Shown: positions 1 through 7,116, counted from the first letter of the stretch. The stretch is DNA of 7,258 nucleotides from Candidatus Eiseniibacteriota bacterium (GCA_020052115.1 JAGVPR010000005.1:1-7258), one strand, 5' to 3'. Translations and numbers: made by a program. Notes: generated by a model not told the origin, from the letters alone.

Positions 1-444
1 CACGGCCGCATCGGCCCGGCGCCCGGTGTCCGCCCCGGTCGCGGTCACCGCGACGACCCGCCCTTCGCCCTCGAAGTCAATCGTCACTTCGATTCGCTCG
101 GGCGGGAGGAGATCTCCGATCCTCTCCCCCCACTCGATGAGCGCGATCCCTTCGTCGCCCACCACATCGTCGAGCGTCGCCGCCCACTCGGGGTCCGCCG
201 CCTCGACCCGGTAGAGGTCGAAATGGTAGAGCGGCACCGGCCCCGCATACTCCGTCAGGCGCATGAACGAGGGGCTACGCACGCGGGCGTTCGAGCCGGT
301 GCCCCGCACGATGCCGCGGATCATCGTCGTCTTGCCCGCTCCGAGATCGCCGGTGAGCGAGACGACGTCGCCCGCGGCCAGCACGCCGCCGAGCGATTCG
401 CCGAGCGAGACCATCGCTTCGGCCGTCGGGACACGCACCGTCAC
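1..444 (-). CDS. tsaE: tRNA t6A37 biosynthesis ATPase TsaE, C-terminus cut by the window edge
   Basis: TsaE (YjeE family) is the cytoplasmic P-loop ATPase that works with TsaB and TsaD to put threonylcarbamoyl on A37 of ANN-decoding tRNAs. The 148 visible codons show the family motifs in order: Walker A GDLGAGKTT at residues 32-40, SPSF at 57-60 (usual form SPTF), HFDLYR at 74-79 and IEWGER at 103-108, followed by LLPPERIEV. Bacterial TsaE is about 150 aa, so only a few residues and the stop are missing beyond position 1. The start is a GTG at 442-444, giving MTVRVPTAEAM. It lies 4 bp after the porX TAG stop, and I see no good Shine-Dalgarno of its own, so it is probably translationally coupled to porX. 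I recall porX-tsaE adjacency in Bacteroidota, which would make this a conserved pair. Family assignment is secure; the exact start is slightly less so. Confidence 0.94.
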   Translation of the reverse strand, partial: MTVRVPTAEAMVSLGESLGGVLAAGDVVSLTGDLGAGKTTMIRGIVRGTGSNARVRSPSFMRLTEYAGPVPLYHFDLYRVEAADPEWAATLDDVVGDEGIALIEWGERIGDLLPPERIEVTIDFEGEGRVVAVTATGADTGRRADAAV

Positions 445-448
445 GGGG

Positions 449-2011
449 CTACCGGCGCGGCGTCAAGATGGCGCACGGCAGGATCATCTCCTCCATCGAG
501 ATGCCCCCGTGCTGAAAGGAGCCGCGATATTGCCGCTCGTATTCGTGAAAGCGCGTCGGGTAGACGAAGTAGTAGTCCTCGCGAGCGAGGATGTAGTTCT
601 TGTTGACCCCACCGTTCGGCAGACGGAACGTGAGCGGGTTCTTCACGACCACCGCCTGCTTGCTGTCGCACGTGAGGTTCTTGCCGTACTTGTAGCGGAG
701 GTTCGTCGAGGTCTCACGGTCGCCGTAGACGAGCGCGGACCGGCGCGCGAGGATCGCTCCGTGGTCGGTCGTCACCACGACCGTGGCGTCCTGCCGCGCG
801 ATGCCCTTCAAGATCTCGAAGAGCGGCGAGTGCTGGAACCAGGAGCCGAGCACGGAGCGGAACGCCGCCTCATCGGGCGCCAGTTCCTGCAAGATGTCCG
901 ACTCCGAACGGCCGTGCGCCAGGATGTCGAGGAAGTTGAACACGAACGCCGTGAGGTTGAGCCCCTGGTAGCCCGCAATGTCGCGGCGCACCTGGTTCGA
1001 ATCTTCGGCCGTGTAGACCTTCACGTACTTGATCGCGAGGTCGGGGAGCTTCAGATCCCGGAGCTGATTCTCCAGGAGCGGCCGCTCGAAGCGGTTCCGG
1101 CTGCCCTCGGTGTTCACCCCCTCCTGCCAGTACTGCGGATATCGCTTCGCGATGTCGGCCGGGAAGAGCCCCGCGAAGAGCGCGTTTCGCGAATACGGCG
1201 TGGCCGTCGGGAGGATCGAGCAATAGAGCGGGCGCTCGATCTGGTAGTACGGCTCGAGCAGCGGCTCCAGCGACATCCACTGATCGAGCCGCATGCAGTC
1301 AATCACGATGAGATAGACGCGCTTCTTCTCGCGCAGAAGCGGCGCCACGAACTGCCCGATGAGGTCGGTCGAGAGCACGGGGCGCTCCGCGCGCCCGTGG
1401 ACCCAGTCCGAGTACGAGGTCTCGATGAACCGGCCGAACTCGATGTTGATCTCCTGCATTTGATCGGCTTGGGTCTGCTCGAGCCCCGTGTCGCCGACCT
1501 CCTGCAAATCTAGATCCCACTGCGAGAGGCGTTGGTACAGCTCCGCCCAGTCCTTCCACCCGAGCGGACCGGCGCGCAGCGCGGAGATCCGCTGGAACTC
1601 CCGCACGTAATCGCGGGCGACCTGCCCTCGCTGCAACCCCTGCGCCTCGAAGACGCGCTTGCAGGCGGCGAAGATCTGGCTCGGGTTCACCGGCTTGATG
1701 AGGTAGTCGGTGATCCGCTTGCCGATCGCCTCGTTCATCAGCGACTCTTCCTCGCTCTTCGTGATGAGGATGACCGGCACCGCGGGGTTGATCGTCTTGA
1801 TGCGGGCGAGCGTCTCCAGGCCTCCGATGCCCGGCATCATCTCGTCGAGCAGCACGATGTCGAACCGTTCGCGCTCCATGAGCGAGACCGCGTCCTCTCC
1901 GTTGGAGACCGGGCTCACTTTGTAGCCCCTGCCTTCGAGGAAGAGGATGTGCGGTCGGAGCAGGTCAATCTCGTCGTCGGCCCAGAGGATCCGTCTGGCT
2001 GTGTCCGGCAA
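449..2011 (-). CDS. porX: PorX-type response regulator: REC receiver plus PglZ/alkaline-phosphatase-superfamily domain
   Basis: 520 aa, matching the roughly 520-aa PorX of Bacteroidota, which regulates type IX secretion and whose PglZ domain has phosphodiesterase activity on oligonucleotides. REC domain (about residues 5-125): acidic pair D12/D13 in ILWADDE, phosphoacceptor D56 in LLDEMMP, T84 and K106 in LIKPVNP. Residues 126-225 are a helical linker. PglZ domain (about 230-520): D238 in VIDCMRLD, candidate nucleophile T271 in LPTATPYSRN (the position I recall for P. gingivalis PorX), D362 and H366 in NFLDILAH, D416-H417-G in TTDHG, and H501 in HGGISMEEMILP. These are the expected two-metal ligands and none is missing. 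Start: the frame stays open upstream to 2311, but that extension has low complexity and is not conserved-looking. A TTG at 2009-2011 lies just before the REC fold with GGAG 7 nt upstream. A partner kinase (PorY-like) and T9SS genes are not in this window, so the role in secretion is inferred. No DNA-binding domain is visible. Confidence 0.9.
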   Translation of the reverse strand: MPDTARRILWADDEIDLLRPHILFLEGRGYKVSPVSNGEDAVSLMERERFDIVLLDEMMPGIGGLETLARIKTINPAVPVILITKSEEESLMNEAIGKRITDYLIKPVNPSQIFAACKRVFEAQGLQRGQVARDYVREFQRISALRAGPLGWKDWAELYQRLSQWDLDLQEVGDTGLEQTQADQMQEINIEFGRFIETSYSDWVHGRAERPVLSTDLIGQFVAPLLREKKRVYLIVIDCMRLDQWMSLEPLLEPYYQIERPLYCSILPTATPYSRNALFAGLFPADIAKRYPQYWQEGVNTEGSRNRFERPLLENQLRDLKLPDLAIKYVKVYTAEDSNQVRRDIAGYQGLNLTAFVFNFLDILAHGRSESDILQELAPDEAAFRSVLGSWFQHSPLFEILKGIARQDATVVVTTDHGAILARRSALVYGDRETSTNLRYKYGKNLTCDSKQAVVVKNPLTFRLPNGGVNKNYILAREDYYFVYPTRFHEYERQYRGSFQHGGISMEEMILPCAILTPRR

Positions 2012-2018
2012 AGCGTCA

Positions 2019-2022
2019 CTCC
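2019..2022 (-). promoter_or_regulatory. Ribosome binding site that decides the TTG start of porX
   Basis: On the minus strand GGAG is followed by 7 nt and then TTG. No ATG or GTG in the porX frame lies near the start of the receiver domain. This TTG gives an N-terminus (MPDTARRILWADDE) of the length expected for REC proteins. Confidence 0.65.
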
Positions 2023-2064
2023 GTTTCCGGCAGGCGTAGCGTGCCCGCCCTGAGAGCCGGGATG

Positions 2065-2093
2065 AGCCTATTATGCTGGCTGTCTTTTCACAA
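2065..2093 (-). promoter_or_regulatory. Possible sigma-70-like promoter for porX-tsaE
   Basis: On the minus strand TTGTGA (2088-2093) is separated by exactly 17 nt from TAGGCT (2065-2070). A start near 2058 would give a leader of about 47 nt before the porX TTG. The -35 matches 4 of 6 consensus bases and the -10 matches 3 of 6, the three most important ones. The same island holds TATTAT on the plus strand (2069-2074), a possible nifJ -10, but with no recognisable -35. Weak evidence, supported mainly by position in the only AT-rich patch here. Confidence 0.3.
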
Positions 2094-2101
2094 GGCGTTG
2101 C

Positions 2102-2129
2102 GGGGGTCCGGTCCGAACCGGACATCCCC
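2102..2129 (+). promoter_or_regulatory. GC-rich hairpin in the presumed nifJ leader
   Basis: GTCCGGT (2106-2112) and ACCGGAC (2117-2123) form a perfect 7-bp stem around a CCGA loop. GGGG (2102-2105) and CCCC (2126-2129) extend it by 4 bp past a 2-nt AT bulge. No T-run follows, so it is not a standard terminator. It could be an mRNA leader structure or an operator dyad. Short GC-rich stems also arise by chance in DNA of this composition. Confidence 0.35.
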
Positions 2130-2320
2130 TTCGGGAATTCACTCTTGCGTCTCGTCGAGGATTGCCGCATCCTTTCCCGCGAGGTCGCTCTCCTCGGCGG
2201 CCTCCGGGGAGGTGTGGTTGTGGTGCGGGATGTTGCGGCTCCGAGGAACTCTCCTCTTCTTCCCCCGGCGAGCCCGATCCGTCGTCTCACCGCCGTCGCC
2301 ACCCGGCCCACGAGGCATCA

Positions 2321-2325
2321 AGGAG
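2321..2325 (+). promoter_or_regulatory. Ribosome binding site of nifJ
   Basis: AGGAG lies 6 nt before the ATG at 2332. It selects this start over in-frame upstream candidates such as the ATG at 2230. The resulting N-terminus (MTERRLITVDGNEAAA) matches the usual NifJ beginning. Confidence 0.8.
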
Positions 2326-2331
2326 TCGGTC

Positions 2332-5300
2332 ATGACTGAAAGACGGCTGATCACCGTGGATGGTAACGAAGCCGCGGCTTCGGTGGCCCATCGCACGAAC
2401 GAAGTCATCGCCATCTACCCGATCACGCCTTCCTCGCCGATGGGAGAGCTGTCGGACGAGTGGTCGGCGCACGGCCGGCGGAACATCTGGGGCACGGTGC
2501 CCGAGGTGGTCGAGATGCAGTCCGAGGGCGGCGCCTCCGGTGCGGTCCACGGCGCGCTGCAGGCCGGCTCCCTGACGACGACGTTCACGTCGTCCCAGGG
2601 CCTGCTCCTCATGATCCCGAACATGTACAAGATCGCCGGCGAGCTGAACCCCTTCTGCATGCACGTGGCGGCGCGCACGGTCGCGACGCACGCGCTCTCG
2701 ATCTTCGGCGATCACTCCGACGTGATGGCCTGCCGGCAGACCGGCTTCGCGATGCTCGCGGCCGGCTCGATCCAGGAGATCCACGACTTCGCGTGCATCG
2801 CCCAGGCGGCCACGCTCAAGTCGCGAGTGCCGTTCGTGCACTTCTTCGATGGATTCAGAAGCTCGCATGAGGTCTCGAAGATCGAGGAGCTGACCGACGA
2901 CGACCTCCGCTTCATGATGGACGAGGACGCGATCGCCGCGCACCGCTCGCGCGCGCTCACCCCCGACCGTCCCGTGCTCCGCGGCACCGCGCAGAATCCG
3001 GATGTCTTCTTCCAGGCGCGCGAGGCGGGAAACAACTACCACACCGCGTGCGTGGGCCACGTCGTCGAGGCGATGGAGCGCTTCGCGAGCCGGCTCGGCC
3101 GCAGCTACAAGCTCTTCGATTACATCGGCCATCCCGAGGCGGAGCGCGTGATCGTCCTGATGGGCTCGGGCGCAGAGGCGGCGCACGAAACGGTGGAGTG
3201 GCTCACGGCGCGCGGGGAGAAGGTGGGCATCGTGAAAGTCCGGCTCTACCGGCCGTTCTCGATGCGCGACTTCATGGCGGCCCTGCCGAAGACCACGCGG
3301 AAGCTCGCCGTTCTCGACCGCACGAAGGAGCCGGGCGCCGTGGGCGACCCGCTCTACCTCGACATCGTCGCCACGCTCGGCGAGGCGCGCACGGAGGGGT
3401 TCTCGCCGTTCGCGAAGGACCCGGTCGTGGTCGCCGGCCGCTACGGGCTCTCCTCGAAGGAATTCAATCCGGCGTGCGTGAACGCGGTCTTCGACGAGCT
3501 GTCGAAGGAGCGCCCGAAGAACCACTTCACCGTCGGCATCGTGGACGATGTGACGCACACCTCGCTCCCGGTGGATTCCGAGTTCGACATCGAGCCGGAC
3601 GACGTCGTGCGCGGCGTCTTCTTCGGCCTCGGCGCCGACGGCACCGTCGGCGCGAACAAGAACTCGATCAAGATCATCGGCGAGGAGACGCCGAATTACG
3701 CGCAGGGATACTTCGTGTACGACTCGAAGAAGTCGGGCACGATCACCATCTCGCACGTGCGTTTCGGCCCGAGGCCGCTGCGCTCCACCTACCTCATCAA
3801 GCGCGCGAGCTTCGTCGCCTGCCACCAGTTCGTCTTCCTGGATCGGTACGATGTCCTCGACTACGCCGCACAGGGCGCGGTGTTCCTGCTCAACTCATCG
3901 TACGGGCCGGAGAAGGTCTGGGACGAGCTGCCGCGCGAGGTGCAGGAGCAGATCCTCGAGCGGAAGATCAAGCTCTACGTGATTGACGCCTACAAGGTCG
4001 CGAAGGAGACCGGCATGGGCGTGCGCATCAACACCATCATGCAGACCTGCTTCTTCGCGATCTCCGGCGTGCTGCCGCGCGCGGAGGCGATCGCGAAGAT
4101 CAAGCAGACGATCGAGAAGACGTACGGCAAGAAGGGCAAGGAGATCGTCGAGCAGAACTTCCAGGCCGTGGATCAGACCCTCGCGAACCTCTTCGAGGTG
4201 AAGGTCCCGAGCAAGATCACCTCGACCCGCACGCGGCCGCCGGTCGTCTCCGACGCCGCGCCCGACTTCGTGAAGAAGGTCGAGGCCGTGATCTTCGCGA
4301 GCAAGGGGGACCTGCTGCCGGTGAGCGCGTTCCCGGTGGACGGCACCTGGCCGCTGGCGACGAGCCAGTGGGAGAAGCGCAACATCGCGCTGGACATCCC
4401 GGTCTGGGATCCGGCGATCTGCATCCAGTGCAACAAGTGCGCCTTCGTCTGCCCGCACTCCGCCGTGCGCGTGAAGGTGTACGACCCGGCCCGGCTCGAG
4501 GGCGCGCCGCCGACGTTCAAGTCGGTGGACTACAAGGGCGCCGAGTTCCGGGGCATGAAGTACACGGTGCAGGTGGCCCCCGAGGACTGCACGGGCTGCA
4601 CGCTCTGCGTCATGGTCTGCCCGGCGAAGGACAAGGCGAATCCGCGGCACAAGTCGCTCGACATGTCGCCGCAGCCGCCGCTCCGCGATCCGGAGCGCGA
4701 GAACTACACGTTCTTCCTCGCCCTGCCAGAGGTGGACCGTACCAAGGTCAAGATGGACAACAAGGGTTCGCAGTTCCTTCAGCCGCTATTCGAGTACTCG
4801 GGCGCCTGCGCGGGCTGCGGCGAGACGCCGTACGTCAAGCTGCTCACGCAGATGTTCGGCGACCGCTCCGTCATCGCGAACGCCACCGGGTGCTCCTCGA
4901 TCTACGGGGCGAACCTGCCGACCACGCCCTACTGCACGAATCCCGATGGGCGGGGCCCGGCCTGGTCGAACTCGCTCTTCGAGGACAACGCCGAGTTCGG
5001 GTTCGGAATGCGGCTCTCGATTGACACGAACGTGCGGCAGGCGACGGATCTCCTGAAGGGGCTCGCGGGGCAGATCGGCGACGATCTCGTCAAGGCGCTG
5101 CTCGAAGCGGACCAGTCGGGAGAGGCCGGCTTGGCCGCGCAACGCGAGCGCGTGGCCGGTCTCAAGAAGCGCCTGCCCGGAATCAAGACGCGGGAGGCCC
5201 GCCGGCTCGAGTCCATCGCGGACTACCTCGTCAGGAAGACCGTCTGGATCGTCGGCGGCGACGGCTGGGCGTACGACATCGGCTTCGGCGGCCTGGACCA

Positions 5301-5940
5301 CGTCATCGCGATGAACCGCGACGTGAACATCCTCGTGCTGGACACCGAGGTCTACTCGAACACCGGCGGGCAGCAGTCGAAGGCCACGCCGCTCGGCGCG
5401 GCGGCGAAGTTCGCCACGGCCGGAAAGTCGCTCCCGAAGAAGGACCTGGGGCTCATCGCGATGAGCTACCGCAACGTCTACGTCGCCCGCGTCGCCTTCG
5501 GCGCGCGCGACCAGCAGACCGTGAAGGCGTTCGTCGAGGCGGAATCCTATCCCGGGCCGTCGCTCATCATCGCCTACAGCCACTGCATCGCGCACGGCTA
5601 CGACCTCTCCTTCGGCCTCGAGCAGCAGAAGCTGGCCGTGGATTCGGGGCTCTGGCCGCTCTACCGCTTCGACCCGAGGCGCCTCGCGTCGGGCGCGCCG
5701 CCGCTGGCGCTGGACTGCGAGGAGCCGAAGGCTTCCGTGTGGGACTACGTGCGCACCGAGGCGCGTTTCCGCATGGTCGAGAAGCTCGATCCGAAGCGCT
5801 TCAAGGCCCTGCTCGAGGCGGCGCAGGTGCAGGCGAAGCAGCAATTCGCGGTATACAAGCAGCTCGCCGGGCTGACGGTTCCCGTCCCCGAAAGCGCGGA
5901 CGCCGCGGAAGCCGAGACGTCCGGGAAGTCCGGGAGGTAG
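2332..5940 (+). CDS. nifJ: Pyruvate:ferredoxin (flavodoxin) oxidoreductase, single-chain
   Basis: 1202 aa, a complete homodimeric-type PFOR. It interconverts pyruvate plus CoA with acetyl-CoA plus CO2 using TPP, passing two electrons to ferredoxin or flavodoxin. Domain order: N-terminal domain with YPITPSSP (T32), E65 in PEVVEMQSEGGA and R115 in AARTVATHAL, matching T31, E64 and R114 of the Desulfovibrio africanus enzyme; domain II about 260-395; gamma-type domain from about 400 with GLGADGTVGANK at 432-443; a linker domain; a two-cluster ferredoxin domain with C697, C700, C703, C707 and C753, C756, C759, C763; then the TPP domain with C826, C829, C854 and C1085 for the proximal cluster, GGDGWAYDIG at 975-984 and DTEVYSNTGGQ at 1004-1014. 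The proximal-cluster cysteines are each offset by 14 from those I recall for D. africanus (812, 815, 840, 1071). The tail after about 1180 is short and Ala/Glu-rich; I see no clear version of the C-terminal oxygen-protecting domain of D. africanus. It is the first gene of a two-gene operon. Physiological direction (oxidation or CO2 fixation) cannot be read from sequence. Confidence 0.97.
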   Translation: MTERRLITVDGNEAAASVAHRTNEVIAIYPITPSSPMGELSDEWSAHGRRNIWGTVPEVVEMQSEGGASGAVHGALQAGSLTTTFTSSQGLLLMIPNMYKIAGELNPFCMHVAARTVATHALSIFGDHSDVMACRQTGFAMLAAGSIQEIHDFACIAQAATLKSRVPFVHFFDGFRSSHEVSKIEELTDDDLRFMMDEDAIAAHRSRALTPDRPVLRGTAQNPDVFFQAREAGNNYHTACVGHVVEAMERFASRLGRSYKLFDYIGHPEAERVIVLMGSGAEAAHETVEWLTARGEKVGIVKVRLYRPFSMRDFMAALPKTTRKLAVLDRTKEPGAVGDPLYLDIVATLGEARTEGFSPFAKDPVVVAGRYGLSSKEFNPACVNAVFDELSKERPKNHFTVGIVDDVTHTSLPVDSEFDIEPDDVVRGVFFGLGADGTVGANKNSIKIIGEETPNYAQGYFVYDSKKSGTITISHVRFGPRPLRSTYLIKRASFVACHQFVFLDRYDVLDYAAQGAVFLLNSSYGPEKVWDELPREVQEQILERKIKLYVIDAYKVAKETGMGVRINTIMQTCFFAISGVLPRAEAIAKIKQTIEKTYGKKGKEIVEQNFQAVDQTLANLFEVKVPSKITSTRTRPPVVSDAAPDFVKKVEAVIFASKGDLLPVSAFPVDGTWPLATSQWEKRNIALDIPVWDPAICIQCNKCAFVCPHSAVRVKVYDPARLEGAPPTFKSVDYKGAEFRGMKYTVQVAPEDCTGCTLCVMVCPAKDKANPRHKSLDMSPQPPLRDPERENYTFFLALPEVDRTKVKMDNKGSQFLQPLFEYSGACAGCGETPYVKLLTQMFGDRSVIANATGCSSIYGANLPTTPYCTNPDGRGPAWSNSLFEDNAEFGFGMRLSIDTNVRQATDLLKGLAGQIGDDLVKALLEADQSGEAGLAAQRERVAGLKKRLPGIKTREARRLESIADYLVRKTVWIVGGDGWAYDIGFGGLDHVIAMNRDVNILVLDTEVYSNTGGQQSKATPLGAAAKFATAGKSLPKKDLGLIAMSYRNVYVARVAFGARDQQTVKAFVEAESYPGPSLIIAYSHCIAHGYDLSFGLEQQKLAVDSGLWPLYRFDPRRLASGAPPLALDCEEPKASVWDYVRTEARFRMVEKLDPKRFKALLEAAQVQAKQQFAVYKQLAGLTVPVPESADAAEAETSGKSGR
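5932..5937 (+). promoter_or_regulatory. Ribosome binding site of the DHOD-like gene, overlapping the nifJ 3' end
   Basis: GGGAGG lies in the last nifJ sense codons, immediately before its TAG, and 8 nt ahead of the ATG at 5946. The strong site and 5-bp intergenic gap support co-transcription and coupled translation. Confidence 0.8.
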
Positions 5941-5945
5941 TGACG

Positions 5946-6935
5946 ATGGATCTCTCCGTCCGATACATGGGGTTTCATCTGCCGCACCCGTTCATGCCGG
6001 GGGCGTCGCCGCTCGTGCACGACCTCGACGCCGTGCGCCGCCTCGAGGATGCCGGCGCCTCCGCGATCGTGATGCACTCGCTGTTCGAGGAGCAGATCCG
6101 CGCCGAGCAGTCGGCGGCGCAGCATCTGGAAGGGTTCAAGGAATCCTACGCCGAAGCGCTCACTTACTTCCCGGGCAACGAGGCCTTCACGCTCGGGCCC
6201 GAGGAGTACATCGAGCATCTGGGGCGCGTGAAGCAGGCGGTGCGCATCCCGGTGATCGCGTCGCTGAACGGCGTGTCGCTCGGCGGCTGGCTCGACTACG
6301 CGAAACTCATGGAGGAAGCCGGCGCCGATGGGCTCGAGTTGAACGAGTACTCCCTGCCGACCGATCCTCGCGAGAACTGCGACACGGTCGAAGGACGGGC
6401 GCTGCTCGTCCTTCGGGCGCTCAAGGACTCGGTGAAGATCCCGGTGGCGGTGAAGCTCTCACCGTTCTACTCGTCGCTGTCGCACTTCGCCCACCGGCTC
6501 GAGGAGTCGGGAGCGGATGCCCTCGTGCTCTTCAACCGGTTCTACCAGCCGGATATCAACGTCGAGACGCTCGACGTTGAGCGCACGCTCCATCTGTCCG
6601 ACTCCTCGGAGCTGCTCCTCCGGCTCCGCTGGCTCGCGATCCTGTCCGGGAAGATCAAGCCTGCGCTCGCCGTGAGCGGCGGCGTGCACACCTCGCACGA
6701 CGCCATCAAAGCGATCATGGCCGGCGCTTCGGCCGTGCAGGTCGTCTCGGCCGTGCTGCAGAAGGGGCCGGGAGTGCTGAAGACGATGCGCGAGGAGACG
6801 GCCGCCTGGCTCGAGAAGCACGAGTACGACTCGCTCGAGCAGATGAAGGGGAGCATGAACCACGCGCGCTGCCCGGATCCGCGGGGGTTCGAGCGCGCGA
6901 ACTACATGCAGATTCTGCAGAGCTGGAAGGTCTGA
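5946..6935 (+). CDS. Dihydroorotate dehydrogenase-like FMN-binding TIM-barrel protein
   Basis: 329 aa, in the class 1 DHOD superfamily; matches the family often annotated as dihydroorotate dehydrogenase-like protein. The flavin-barrel pattern is clear: VAVKLSPF (K170) for the strand-5 lysine, LVLFNRF (N197), AVSGGVHTSHDAIKAIMAGASAVQ (phosphate-binding region, 242-265) and the closing LQKGPGVLKTM. Two substrate-site features differ from true PyrD. The VxK(S/T) lysine near residue 44 is replaced by His (VMHS, 42-45), and the catalytic loop NxS(C/S)PN reads NEYSLPTDP (133-141), with no clear catalytic Cys and only Ser136 as a candidate base. It therefore probably does not oxidise dihydroorotate, although it should bind FMN. 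It follows nifJ by 5 bp, and I recall this family next to nifJ in other anaerobes, which points to a redox role linked to PFOR. The real substrate is unknown. No signal peptide or membrane segment; cytoplasmic. Confidence 0.85.
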   Translation: MDLSVRYMGFHLPHPFMPGASPLVHDLDAVRRLEDAGASAIVMHSLFEEQIRAEQSAAQHLEGFKESYAEALTYFPGNEAFTLGPEEYIEHLGRVKQAVRIPVIASLNGVSLGGWLDYAKLMEEAGADGLELNEYSLPTDPRENCDTVEGRALLVLRALKDSVKIPVAVKLSPFYSSLSHFAHRLEESGADALVLFNRFYQPDINVETLDVERTLHLSDSSELLLRLRWLAILSGKIKPALAVSGGVHTSHDAIKAIMAGASAVQVVSAVLQKGPGVLKTMREETAAWLEKHEYDSLEQMKGSMNHARCPDPRGFERANYMQILQSWKV

Positions 6936-6966
6936 GAGACGCACAGGGAATCGAGGCCGTCGAAGC

Positions 6967-7000
6967 CCCCGGAGAGCGATCTCCGGGGACTTTGCGTTTC
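6967..7000 (+). terminator. Intrinsic-type terminator after the nifJ operon
   Basis: CCCCGGAGA (6967-6975) pairs perfectly with TCTCCGGGG (6980-6988) around a GCGA loop of the stable GNRA type. It is followed by a broken T-rich stretch, TTTGCGTTTC (6991-7000). It lies about 30 bp after the stop at 6935. The stem is strong and the U-tract weak, so efficiency is uncertain. Confidence 0.65.
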
Positions 7001-7081
7001 GTCGCGGGCCGCGCTTCGCGCAAGCCGCCTCTCACGCGGGCCGAGCCGCGGCCCCCGCCGGTCCCTGCCATCGCGGACCGC

Positions 7082-7110
7082 TTGCACCCCTCGGCCCCCT
7101 CCCCCACAAT
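7082..7110 (+). promoter_or_regulatory. Promoter-like pair positioned for a leaderless mRNA
   Basis: TTGCAC (7082-7087), a 17-nt spacer, then CACAAT (7105-7110) and 6 nt to the ATG at 7117. With standard geometry (last -10 base at -7), +1 falls exactly on the A of ATG. No Shine-Dalgarno is present in the C-rich stretch before the ATG, consistent with leaderless translation. The hexamers match 3 of 6 and 4 of 6 consensus bases, so the support is mostly geometric. Confidence 0.45.
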
Positions 7111-7116
7111 CCCCGC

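Larger units (their letters stand above)
2012..2331. other. Divergent intergenic region between porX and nifJ
   Basis: 320 bp without a convincing gene. It contains an AT-richer island at about 2065-2095 with promoter-like hexamers, a GC-rich hairpin at 2102-2129, and the nifJ Shine-Dalgarno at 2321-2325. The nifJ frame is open back to 2041 and the porX frame is open to 2311. Both extensions read as Arg/Pro/Ser-rich sequence with no family resemblance, typical of GC-rich non-coding DNA. If nifJ is transcribed from the AT-rich island, its mRNA would have a leader of about 250 nt. Confidence 0.8.

Noticed and set aside
263..1513. 416-aa plus-strand open frame opposite porX
   Set aside because: It is antisense to the well-supported porX and tsaE, is rich in Arg, Val, Glu and His in the pattern of GC-rich shadow frames, and resembles no family I know.
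2081..2093. TGT-N6-ACA dyad that might be a CRP/FNR-type site
   Set aside because: The arms are only 3 bp and the flanks are not symmetrical, so it is well within chance expectation.
2012..2311. 100-residue N-terminal extension of porX to an upstream ATG
   Set aside because: The extension is Arg/Thr/Pro-rich with no domain. PorX proteins begin just before the receiver fold, and a TTG with a GGAG site fits that position.
2073..2339. 88-codon plus-strand frame in the intergenic region, possible small gene
   Set aside because: No Shine-Dalgarno before its ATG, no recognisable motif, and it overlaps the nifJ start and Shine-Dalgarno in another frame.
2287..3825. 512-aa minus-strand open frame opposite nifJ
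   Set aside because: Antisense to conserved PFOR motifs, with biased Arg/His/Val composition and no recognisable domain. Long antisense frames are expected at this GC content.
4786..5844. 352-aa minus-strand open frame opposite the TPP domain of nifJ
   Set aside because: Same reasoning: it overlaps invariant PFOR residues and has shadow-like composition.
5946..6935. Calling the DHOD-like gene pyrD
   Set aside because: The substrate-binding lysine and the catalytic loop do not match classes 1 or 2 of PyrD, and the nifJ context does not suggest pyrimidine synthesis.
7006..7054. 8-bp inverted match GGGCCGCG / CGCGGCCC around about 33 nt
   Set aside because: All-GC 8-mers recur by chance in this GC-rich stretch; the long loop and lack of other features give no support for function.
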